Origin: DGNJ01 sp002388905
Lineage (GTDB): Bacteria > Pseudomonadota > Gammaproteobacteria > Pseudomonadales > Porticoccaceae
Reading direction: 5' to 3'
Assembly: GCA_036843405.1 (NCBI GenBank)
Contig: DAITSJ010000008.1
Location: 1-64,000, forward strand
DNA length: 64,000 bases
Both the position numbers and the translations under genes were made by a program. The notes beneath the pieces were generated by a model that saw only the letters and a program-made list of their open reading frames with translations, was not told the origin of the DNA and did no database searches. Of the stretch, positions 35,752 to 43,783 are shown piece after piece (the stretch's first letter is position 1; each line of letters starts with the position of its first letter).

Positions 35752-38700
35752 TCAATTTGCCACCACTGCTCCGTCGCGCAGGCTCTTCTCTGCGGTGCCA
35801 TGATCCCGGGCGATCAACAGATAGGCCATGGGCAGGACATAGAGGGTAAACAGGGTGCCGATGGTCATGCCAAAGGCAATGACAAAACCAAGGGAAAAGC
35901 GTGCCACCGCGCCGGCACCTGTGGCAATCAACAGGGGAACCATTGCCATGACCAACGCAGCCGTTGTCATCAACACGGGCCGCAGGCGCATTGCGGATGC
36001 ATGCTCAATGGCTTTTAGCTTGCTGTAACCTTCTTCCTGCAAGCGGTTGGCAAATTCGACGATGAGGATGCCATGCTTGGAAATCACGCCGATCAGGGTA
36101 ACCAGCCCCACCTGGGTATAGATGTTGAGGGTGGCGCCGGGTACCTGGAACAGTGCGAGCACATTGAGACCAAGCAGGGCGCCGCTGATCGCCATGGGCA
36201 CGGTGATGAGCATGATCAGCGGGTCGCGCCACGATTCAAACTGTGCTGCCAGTACCAGATAAATAATCAGCAGCGAAAAGAAAAAAATACCCGCCAGGTT
36301 GGATGTTTCTGTCTTGAACTGTCGTGACTGACCGCCGTACTCGACGCTGAATCCGGTAGGCAGTATCTCCGCGGCCGCCGCATCCAGTATGTCGAGCACC
36401 TCGCCGATGGATACGCCGGGGCGGGGCACACCACTGATGGTCACGCTGTTGAGTTGCTGGAAATGTTGCAGTCGCTGCGGCTGCACCGAATCTTTGAGCT
36501 GGATAACCGTCCCGATGGGAATCAGCTCGCCGCTGACAGTGCGAGTGTAGTAATTGTTGAGCTGGTCGGCAGAGAGACGGTCAACCCGCTGCACCTGGGG
36601 AATCACCTTGTATGAGCGGTTATCGATGGAAAATCGATTGACGTAGGCGCCCGCCAGCAACCCCGACAGATCCGCGGACAATTGAGCCATGTCGATGCCC
36701 AGTTGGGAGGCCTTTTCCCGGTCGATCAGAATGTTGGTGATGGGCTTGTTGATCTTCATGTCGCTGTTGAGAAAAATAAACTGTTTGCTGTCCTGGGCCT
36801 TTTCCATGACCTGGTCCGCCAGTTCCTTGAGGATCACCGGCGGAGCAGTGCCACCGATAACAAATTCCACGGGCATGCCACCGCCCCCCGAGGGCAGGGG
36901 CGGGCGTGGCACAACGGCGATTTTCAGGCCAGCCACCTGGGAGACCTGTTTATAGATGTCCTCGTTGATGACCTCCACAGTATCGCGGCTGCGCTCGCTG
37001 GAAGGGCTAAGGATAAAGGGGCCGAAAGCGCCATTGGTGGCTGTGGCACCACCGAAGCTCGCAGCGTTGAACTGGAAGTTGGCAACAATGTCCTCGCTGG
37101 CTTCGTCAATTTTGTCGAGCCGGGAGGTAAACAGCTCGATATATTCCCGGGTAAGACCGGGGTCACTTTCGGCCAGCATAAAGGCAAAACCTGTGTCCTC
37201 CTGCGGCGCCAGTTCGCTGGGCGCGGAGATAAACAGAAAAAAACACGACAGGATAACTATAAGACCGAAGAGACTAAGCCCGATTTTCTGGTCCATCATG
37301 CCGTGCAAACCGCTTTCATATTTGTCCTTTAAACGGTTAAACAGCCCATCAAGGCGACTTTCCAGTCGGCGGCTTCGCCCATTAACCCTGTTGTGAGGCT
37401 TGAGCAGGTACGCACACATCATCGGCGACAGAGTGAGAGCGACAACGCCCGACAGCAATACCGAGGCGGCAAGCGTAAACGCAAACTCGGAGAACAGTGT
37501 GCCGGTAATACCGCCGAGAAAACCGATGGGCAGATAAACCGCCACCAGGGTGGTGGTCATTGCCACCACGGGCCAGGCCAGCTCCCTGGCCCCTTGCAAA
37601 GCGGCTGCCATGGGCTGCATGCCATCTTCTATATGGCGATGGATGTTCTCGAGCACGATAATGGCGTCATCCACGACAATGCCGATGGCCAGCACCATGG
37701 CAAGTAACGTCAACAGGTTGAGCGAGTAACCCATCAGCAGCATCAGTGCCATGGCACCAATCAGCGACAGGGGCACGGCTATGGCGGGAATGACGACCGA
37801 GCGCAGCGAGCCCAGGAACAGGAAAATCACCACCACGACGATAACCACTGCCTCGATAATTGTAGTTTGCACATCGTCTATGGCATCGCGAATATAGACT
37901 GTCGCGTCGTAAAGTAGCTCGCCTTCAAGACCCTCGGGAAACTGGGGGCTTATCTGCGTGTCCCAGACCTTGCGCACATCCTCCATGACATCAATGGAAT
38001 TAGCATCTGGCGCGAGGTCCACGGCGATGAATACCGCCGGCTTGTTTTTGAAACGCGCCGTGGGGGAGTAGTTTTCCGAGCCCAGTTCCACGTCGGCCAC
38101 ATCGCCTAAGCGAATGATCGCGCCATTTTCGGCCCGGACAATCATCTGACGGAACTGTTCGATGGAGCGCACATCCGTGTCAGCTTTCAGGTCGACGGCC
38201 ACCATCGCCGAGCTGGTTGTACCCACAGAGGTAAGGACGTTATTGCGCCTTAATGCCGTATTGACATCACTGGCGGTGAGATTAAAGGCCGCCATACGTT
38301 CCGGTATCATCCAGATACGCGCCGCAAACGGCTGGCCTCCGGCCAGGTTAACCCCTTGAACGCCGGAAATGGTGGCCAGCTTCGGTTCCACCACCCGCAC
38401 CAGATAGTCGGTAATCTGATTGATCCGCAACACATCGCTGTAAAACACCATGTAACCCGCCGTGCTGAATCCCCCGACAGAGAGTGTCACCACCGGGCTT
38501 TCCGATGCTTCCGGCAGCTCGCCGCGTACCTTGTTCACGCTGGCAATGACTTCGGTGAGGGTTTCATCCGGATCTTTATCCAGGCGCACATAGGCGCGAA
38601 TCAGACTCCTGTTGGTATCACTGGTGGAAGTGATGTAATCAATGCCCTCGGCAGCTGCGACTTCGCGCTCCAGTGGCGTAGTGACAAAATCCTGTACCAA

Positions 38701-38871
38701 TTGGGCGTCGGCACCGGGGTAGGGGGTGGACACTGTAATAACGGCATTTTCCAGCTTGGGGTATTCCCTCACCTGAAGTTCCATCGCCCCGCGAATACCC
38801 ACAATGAGGATAAACAGACTGACGACCGAGGCCAGTACAGGTTTTTTGATAAACAGATCGGTAAATTTCAC
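35752..38871 (-). CDS. RND-family efflux pump inner-membrane subunit
   Basis: A 1039-residue hydrophobic/amphiphilic efflux (HAE1) RND transporter, the proton-driven inner-membrane part of a tripartite pump. Twelve spans in two halves with two large periplasmic loops. Span 4 holds the proton-relay pair in AIGIVVDDAIIVLENI. The first segment IKKPVLASVVSLFILIVG is typical of the MexI/MdtF-like side of the family. The start is GTG. Encoded downstream of its adaptor (24-base gap) and a TetR regulator. No outer-membrane factor gene is beside it, so it probably shares a TolC-like channel. Confidence 0.95.
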   Translation of the reverse strand: MKFTDLFIKKPVLASVVSLFILIVGIRGAMELQVREYPKLENAVITVSTPYPGADAQLVQDFVTTPLEREVAAAEGIDYITSTSDTNRSLIRAYVRLDKDPDETLTEVIASVNKVRGELPEASESPVVTLSVGGFSTAGYMVFYSDVLRINQITDYLVRVVEPKLATISGVQGVNLAGGQPFAARIWMIPERMAAFNLTASDVNTALRRNNVLTSVGTTSSAMVAVDLKADTDVRSIEQFRQMIVRAENGAIIRLGDVADVELGSENYSPTARFKNKPAVFIAVDLAPDANSIDVMEDVRKVWDTQISPQFPEGLEGELLYDATVYIRDAIDDVQTTIIEAVVIVVVVIFLFLGSLRSVVIPAIAVPLSLIGAMALMLLMGYSLNLLTLLAMVLAIGIVVDDAIIVLENIHRHIEDGMQPMAAALQGARELAWPVVAMTTTLVAVYLPIGFLGGITGTLFSEFAFTLAASVLLSGVVALTLSPMMCAYLLKPHNRVNGRSRRLESRLDGLFNRLKDKYESGLHGMMDQKIGLSLFGLIVILSCFFLFISAPSELAPQEDTGFAFMLAESDPGLTREYIELFTSRLDKIDEASEDIVANFQFNAASFGGATATNGAFGPFILSPSSERSRDTVEVINEDIYKQVSQVAGLKIAVVPRPPLPSGGGGMPVEFVIGGTAPPVILKELADQVMEKAQDSKQFIFLNSDMKINKPITNILIDREKASQLGIDMAQLSADLSGLLAGAYVNRFSIDNRSYKVIPQVQRVDRLSADQLNNYYTRTVSGELIPIGTVIQLKDSVQPQRLQHFQQLNSVTISGVPRPGVSIGEVLDILDAAAAEILPTGFSVEYGGQSRQFKTETSNLAGIFFFSLLIIYLVLAAQFESWRDPLIMLITVPMAISGALLGLNVLALFQVPGATLNIYTQVGLVTLIGVISKHGILIVEFANRLQEEGYSKLKAIEHASAMRLRPVLMTTAALVMAMVPLLIATGAGAVARFSLGFVIAFGMTIGTLFTLYVLPMAYLLIARDHGTAEKSLRDGAVVAN

Positions 38872-38895
38872 GGTGGCATTCCCGGCGGGTCAGAC

Positions 38896-40011
38896 TCAGC
38901 CGTTATCCGGCGTGGGTGTAGTGCTGGCTTGTGGCACCACTTCATTGTTTATATTGACCAGGCCCCCATTGCGAAGCTTGAGCAAACCGCTACTGGCAAC
39001 GGTTTCGCCAGCCTCGATGCCCTCGGTCACGGCGATTACGTCCCCCCGTATTTCGCCCGTTTGTATAAGGCGCTGCCGGGCCCTGGTGTTGCCTTCCTTG
39101 TCTTTGCTGAGAATGAAAACAGAGTTGCCATAGGGATTAAAATTGATGGCAGTACGGGGCACCGTCAGCACACTGTGAGGTTCACCGAAATTGAGTCGTA
39201 CTCGGGCAAACATACCGGGTCGAAGGCGTTTTTGGGGATTGGCGAGGGTCGCCTGCACAGCGAAATTTCGGGTGTTACTGTCTATGGTCGGCTCCACTGC
39301 GGTTATTTTGCCTGTAAATTCGGCATCTCCGATGGCATCCACGGCAACGTTCACCGCCATAGCCGTCTCCACTTCCGGATACCATTGCTCGGGCAGGGTA
39401 AAGTTGAGGTAAACCGGATCGAGGGACTGGAGGGCAATCATCGGGTCACCGGCAGCGACAAACTGGCCAATACTTACCTTGCGAATCCCGAGCCGGCCAT
39501 CATAGGGCGCGCGCAGGGTTTTCTGCTCAAGCCTGGAGCGTCGGGCCAGGGCATTGGCTCTGGCCTGGGCCAGTTCTGTTTCGCGCCGGTCAAATTCAGC
39601 TGCCGAAATGCTCTTGCGGGCAAGAAGTGATTCGACCCGGTCGCGCTCCAGTTCCGCCAGGCGCACGGCCGCCTCGAGTGAGGCGAGTTCGGCTTCGTCC
39701 GTGGTGCTAACCAGGCTGATGATCGGATCTCCGGCTTCCACTTCGCTGCCACTGTCAAAATGAATCTCGTCGATAATGCCGGCCACTTCCGTTGTCAAAT
39801 TGGCGCCATTGACGGCTGCGAGCGTACCCACGGCTGAGATCTGGCGCGTCCAGTGCTGCTCGATGACGTCGGTGGAAGACACCGTTACCGGCATTTCGGG
39901 CATGTCATTCAGGTATTCGTTCATCATCCGGTTCCCCTGCCACTTGGCAGCCATGGTGCCGCCAAAAACCAGTACAGTGGCGGAAAGGATGAAGATCATG
40001 CGCTTGTTCAT
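38896..40011 (-). CDS. RND efflux periplasmic adaptor (HlyD/AcrA family)
   Basis: A 371-residue membrane-fusion protein that links the RND pump to the outer-membrane channel. An N-terminal membrane anchor (MIFILSATVLVFGGTMAA) without a lipobox Cys is followed by the lipoyl halves (AGIIDEIHFDSGSEVEAGD and LRAPYDGRLGIRKVSIGQFV), a coiled-coil hairpin between them (about 120-160), and the beta-barrel and membrane-proximal domains. The start overlaps the TetR stop (ATGA), so it is translationally coupled to the regulator. Confidence 0.93.
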   Translation of the reverse strand: MNKRMIFILSATVLVFGGTMAAKWQGNRMMNEYLNDMPEMPVTVSSTDVIEQHWTRQISAVGTLAAVNGANLTTEVAGIIDEIHFDSGSEVEAGDPIISLVSTTDEAELASLEAAVRLAELERDRVESLLARKSISAAEFDRRETELAQARANALARRSRLEQKTLRAPYDGRLGIRKVSIGQFVAAGDPMIALQSLDPVYLNFTLPEQWYPEVETAMAVNVAVDAIGDAEFTGKITAVEPTIDSNTRNFAVQATLANPQKRLRPGMFARVRLNFGEPHSVLTVPRTAINFNPYGNSVFILSKDKEGNTRARQRLIQTGEIRGDVIAVTEGIEAGETVASSGLLKLRNGGLVNINNEVVPQASTTPTPDNG

Positions 40012-40775
40012 TGGGAGTCCTGATCGATAGCTGAAAAAAGCGGAGCTGTTATCAAGGGGTCAATATCGCTGAAAACTGCTGACACGATGCACTCAATCAG
40101 TTGTTGCCCACTACTGGCATTGTTGAGATCACACATAGGCTGCCAGTTGAGACCGTTCAGCAGTGCATTGACGTGTTGGAAGAGCAGTTGATAGGGGTTT
40201 TCAATCCTGTAGGCGTCCAGCAAACCTTCGGCATGGACGAGGGTATGGATACCTTCGCTCAGCGCCCAAAGGCCGGATCCGATCTGGAAGGGACTTAAGG
40301 ACGAGGAAGGCAGATCGCCACAGGCTTGGGCCTCGCGGATAACGGCTTCGAAAATCGCAGCCAGTGGTTGGTGAACCTCGTGGGCCTGTTGCCGCCGTGA
40401 TGGGGAGGTGGCAGCAGAGATCACCTGGGTCGTCAGATATTGATGAAGGTGGAAAAAAAGCGGCTGTTGCCGGGCAAAAATCACGTCGGCCAAGACAAAA
40501 CCCAGCATGCGCTCCCGGGTGCCGGCCTGCCAGCGGGCGACAGTCTGAAAGAGTTTGATCCGCTCGCTGGCACGCTCCGTGAGCAGCGCCAGCAGCATGT
40601 CTTCCTTGCTGGTGAAATGAAGATAGAGAGTACCCACGGAGTAGTCACAAAGATGGGCAACCCGTTGCATCTGTAAATTGAGCATGCCATTGCTGGCAAT
40701 CAATTCCCGTGCGGCATCGAGGAATACCTTTTCTCGCTCGGCAAACGCCCTCAGGCGGCGCTCTTTAGTGCTCAT
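40008..40775 (-). CDS. TetR/AcrR-family transcriptional regulator of the efflux operon
   Basis: A 255-residue regulator. The N-terminal helix-turn-helix reads ASNGMLNLQMQRVAHLCDYSV and GTLYLHFTSKEDMLLALL, the usual TetR pattern. The C-terminal ligand domain is longer than average. First gene of the TetR-MFP-RND operon, overlapping the adaptor by four bases, so it most likely represses the operon until a pump substrate binds. Ligand unknown. Confidence 0.92.
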   Translation of the reverse strand: MSTKERRLRAFAEREKVFLDAARELIASNGMLNLQMQRVAHLCDYSVGTLYLHFTSKEDMLLALLTERASERIKLFQTVARWQAGTRERMLGFVLADVIFARQQPLFFHLHQYLTTQVISAATSPSRRQQAHEVHQPLAAIFEAVIREAQACGDLPSSSLSPFQIGSGLWALSEGIHTLVHAEGLLDAYRIENPYQLLFQHVNALLNGLNWQPMCDLNNASSGQQLIECIVSAVFSDIDPLITAPLFSAIDQDSQ

Positions 40776-41139
40776 AAATTATGGTTATGACTACGACCGG
40801 AACACTATGAACGGGATTCATTTTTTGATCAATCATCATTACACAACATTACAAAAGCCCGTTTAAGCAAGGTGTCACGCCCGGGAGCCAATCCAGCCAG
40901 GCTTTTCGGGCAAATCGATATTCGCGATGCGTAACAGGAAGGCGTTTCCCTGGGGCCAAAGGGAAACAGGTGCTTTAGCTGGCGCAATAATCGCGACACA
41001 ACTATCGGTTTCTATGAGTCAGCTCGCAAAGAGATTCCTCAGCCATACGTGACCGCTCTTCTCTGCATTGACAGGTAAGCGCCAGAGGACTGGTGATCGA
41101 TTCCTGAATGGATTTCCTGAAGGGGATCAAACCGGGTTC
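40776..41139. other. Intergenic region upstream of the TetR-MFP-RND operon
   Basis: About 360 bases with no gene. It should contain the operon's promoter near 40780-40850 (locally AT-rich), but no clear operator palindrome was found. Confidence 0.4.
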
Positions 41140-41349
41140 CGACAAAGCTCGGCCGGCGGCGCAGGACCGGCGACTCTATCATCCCGGTGTTTACTCAAAC
41201 CTTGTTTCTACGCCTACCTGACCCGGACCAACAGTACGCGGCGCACGGAAATGGAGTGCCACCGCAACCTGGAAGTCCTGTGGCCGATCAAGCGACTGAC
41301 GCCGGACTTCAGAGCGATTGGGGACTGCCGCAAAGACAAATGCACAAAG
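41140..41349 (+). pseudogene. Degraded IS1182-family transposase fragment
   Basis: Two frames together restore an IS1182-type N-terminal segment: RRLYHPG in one frame near 41165-41190, then LLKPCFYAYLTRTNSTRR and ECHRNLEVLWPIKRLTPDF, RAIGDCRKDK in the next (41191-41349). Family transposases read like YHPAxLLKLYIYGYLNRxxSSRRLERECxRNxEVMWLL and FKTIADFRKDN. The rest of the transposase and both inverted repeats are missing. Confidence 0.65.
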
Positions 41350-41448
41350 CCGGTTGACATCGGCAACCGGCTCTATGGCGTATTCCCATGTTTTGGCTCA
41401 CTAAAGTGAAACATCAGGGCGGACGCTCTCCAGAAGTGTCCGGGGCGA

Positions 41449-41664
41449 TTATCCAGCCACCGGCATTTTCAAAAATGGCGTATTGTAATAATCGAGCAGA
41501 ACATCAGAGGTCTCACCCTGGCTCATCATTTGCGGTATTCCCGCTGGAACGTGGGTGTCTTCGTACAGCCAATAAGATTGGATATGGCTGGTGGTTTGCG
41601 GTTCTAGCCTTGGGAGAGGAAGACTGCCGGCAGCATATACAGCCCCGGATTCGATAATATTCAT
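41449..41664 (-). CDS. Possible small ORF of unknown function (71 aa)
   Basis: Open frame from an ATG at 41664 (an alternative start lies at 41700). The product (SYWLYEDTHVPAGIPQMM, SDVLLDYYNTPFLKMP) has no recognised family and no strong ribosome binding site. It lies next to the transposase remnant. Codon use is unlike the neighbours, with AT-rich stretches. Could be a short recently acquired gene or chance. Confidence 0.3.
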   Translation of the reverse strand: MNIIESGAVYAAGSLPLPRLEPQTTSHIQSYWLYEDTHVPAGIPQMMSQGETSDVLLDYYNTPFLKMPVAG

Positions 41665-41939
41665 AGGATACTCTTTGAATGAAGGGTGAGAAAGGCTCAT
41701 CGGGGGCTGGGACGGACCGGGAGCGCAACTATACGCCCAGGCCGGCCAAAGGCAAGCTTTCTCGGCTGTGTATTTAGATTGAATTGTTGCAACCGCGGGG
41801 TTTTATAGAACGTAATAAGAGCGTCTCCGCAAGGGCGGGAATCGCTTTCCCGTTAACGCTTTTCCGGTCACGCTTTTTGCGTTCTGGTGGTTATATTCAC
41901 TATTTCATGGCGGTAAAACCCTGTCCTCGGGATAACGAC

Positions 41940-43040
41940 TCAATCGTCATCAACGAAGGCATCGCGATGAAATTCAACGGCCTCCGTGACCTCGGGAATA
42001 CCGCACTCGGTCAATTCGGGAGGCTCGGCACCCGCAAGCACTTCCAGGACGGCATGGGTACCGTGGGCAAGGGAATCCAGATTGTAGCCTCCTTCGAGAA
42101 CAAGGGCGAGCCTGCCCTGGCAATGCTTGTCGGCAATTGCCTGGACGATGCTGGTCAATACCGCAAATCCGTCATAGGTGAGGTTCAGGGCCATGTCGTT
42201 GCGATGGGGGTCGAAGCCGGCGGATACGAGTACCAGGTCGGGCTCAAACCGGTCGGCGGCAGGGATCAGTATTTCCCTGAACGCCTTCTCATAGGCGATA
42301 TCGCCGGCATCCTCCGGTAGCGGTACATTGATGGTGTAGCCCTCCCCCAGGCCCGCACCCACGTCTTCGAGATAACCGGAGCCCGGATAGAAAGGCGGCG
42401 CGCAGTGTGTATCGAAAAAGAGCACATCCGGATCGGCCCAGAATATATCCTGGGTACCGTTGCCATGGTGGGCATCCCAGTCGATTATCAGGATCCGTTC
42501 GCAGCCCAGTTTGGCCTGCGCGTGAGCGGCTGCAACGGCCACATTGTTGAACAGGCAGAAGCCGCGTGCCCGAACCGGTTCGGCATGGTGCCCGGGCGGA
42601 CGAACCAGGGCAAAGGCGCTTTGCGCGCCACCATTGAAAACGGCTTCCACGGCCGCGATAGAATTGCCGGCGGCCGACGTCGCCGCCTTGATACTGCCAG
42701 GCGAAACAGCAGTAGTATCCTTGTCCAGCCAGGCCATTTTCCCCTCCAGGGCGAAGATATCGTCCAGATAGGAGGCTGTATGAACCCGGACCAGTTGCTC
42801 ATAGGTCGCGCTGGCGCCGACCTTAAACTGAACGCCAGAAATGGGATTTTTATCGAGGTGATCTTTAATGGCGGTGAGCCTGCCCGGGTGTTCCGGATAA
42901 CTCCACTTGGTGTTTAATCCCTTGAGAATGTTTCGTACCCGTTTCTCCACCCGACTGGGCAGGAATGGCAGATCCACCTGAGGGTCATGGCCGAGCATCA
43001 GGTCGTCATAGAAGATTGTCACATCACGATCGCCGATCAC
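41940..43040 (-). CDS. Histone deacetylase-like / acetylpolyamine amidohydrolase family protein
   Basis: A zinc-dependent arginase-deacetylase-fold hydrolase of 366 residues. Key motifs are RPPGHHAEP (the two active-site histidines), FNNVAVAAAHAQ, WDAHHGNGTQDIFW (zinc Asp and His), FFDTHCAPPFYPGSG, SAGFDPHRND (zinc Asp) and LEGGYNLDSLA with the glycine-rich loop before the transition-state Tyr. Bacterial members deacetylate acetyl-lysine, acetylpolyamines or acetoin-related substrates; which applies is unknown. The start is GTG at 43040 with GAGGAGG upstream. The GNAT gene 51 bases upstream on the same strand suggests an acetylation/deacetylation pair. Confidence 0.92.
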   Translation of the reverse strand: MIGDRDVTIFYDDLMLGHDPQVDLPFLPSRVEKRVRNILKGLNTKWSYPEHPGRLTAIKDHLDKNPISGVQFKVGASATYEQLVRVHTASYLDDIFALEGKMAWLDKDTTAVSPGSIKAATSAAGNSIAAVEAVFNGGAQSAFALVRPPGHHAEPVRARGFCLFNNVAVAAAHAQAKLGCERILIIDWDAHHGNGTQDIFWADPDVLFFDTHCAPPFYPGSGYLEDVGAGLGEGYTINVPLPEDAGDIAYEKAFREILIPAADRFEPDLVLVSAGFDPHRNDMALNLTYDGFAVLTSIVQAIADKHCQGRLALVLEGGYNLDSLAHGTHAVLEVLAGAEPPELTECGIPEVTEAVEFHRDAFVDDD

Positions 43041-43091
43041 TTGCTGGCCTCCTCACAGTGGTTACTGGATTATGGACGATTTCGCCGCGTT

Positions 43092-43661
43092 TTACCGCTT
43101 GACTAGCTTCTCTCTTACTACCCCGGTGAAAGCCGCCGCCCGAATGCCCGTGGGATTAAACCCCAGCTTTCGCCAGACGGATTCCGCTTCCGCGTTTGAA
43201 ACCGAATATTCCAGATACAATTCTTCGATATGGTGCCGTTCGGCAAAGCTCACCAGAACATCCAGCATCATGGCGAACAGACCCCGCTGGCGGTATTCTG
43301 GCTCGACCCACAGATCATCGATAAAAGCCGACTTCAGATCCAGTCCTGCCGCCTCTTCCCAGAGGTTGGGGCTGTGCCATATATGAATATTACCCATTCC
43401 CACAACCTTACCCCGGGCGGTGCATGAGACAACCATGCATTTTTCGGTTTCGTCGATATAGGTTTTCAGGAATTTTTCCAGCCTTTGTCGAGCCTCCACG
43501 GTCAGTGTTTTCGGTTCACCCCCGGAAACATGTAAAGCGAGTTTTGCCATGAAATCCACGAGAACAGGGATATCCCTTTCCTCCGCTTCACGTATCGTAA
43601 ACTTGCCTTTTGACTTCATATCGCTGTAAAACTCCGGAGTATGAGTGCCGTTTCCTGCCAT
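43092..43661 (-). CDS. GNAT-family N-acetyltransferase
   Basis: A 189-residue acetyl-CoA-dependent acetyltransferase. The N-terminal motif FTIREAEERDIPVLVDFM and the acetyl-CoA site LWVEPEYRQRGLFAMMLDVLV (V/L-x-P-x-x-RxxG) are clear, with the C-terminal EYSVSNAEAESVWRKLGFNP. The substrate is unknown. Transcribed just upstream of the HDAC-like gene, 51 bases apart. The start may instead be the ATG at 43619, which begins the conserved domain directly. Confidence 0.87.
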   Translation of the reverse strand: MAGNGTHTPEFYSDMKSKGKFTIREAEERDIPVLVDFMAKLALHVSGGEPKTLTVEARQRLEKFLKTYIDETEKCMVVSCTARGKVVGMGNIHIWHSPNLWEEAAGLDLKSAFIDDLWVEPEYRQRGLFAMMLDVLVSFAERHHIEELYLEYSVSNAEAESVWRKLGFNPTGIRAAAFTGVVREKLVKR

Positions 43662-43783
43662 TCAACCATAGTCGCCGCGACCTTTCAGATACAACCGTGT
43701 GCCAATGCAACAATTACCCGGTGCGAGGTTTAAAGCCGGGGACATGAAACTGCGAAGGTTCACCAGGAGACAAGTTCGCAGGA

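Noticed and set aside
41348..41372. Hairpin AGCCGGTTG / CAACCGGCT considered as a terminator
   Set aside because: No T-run follows and the upstream frame is a transposase scar, so there is no gene for it to end.
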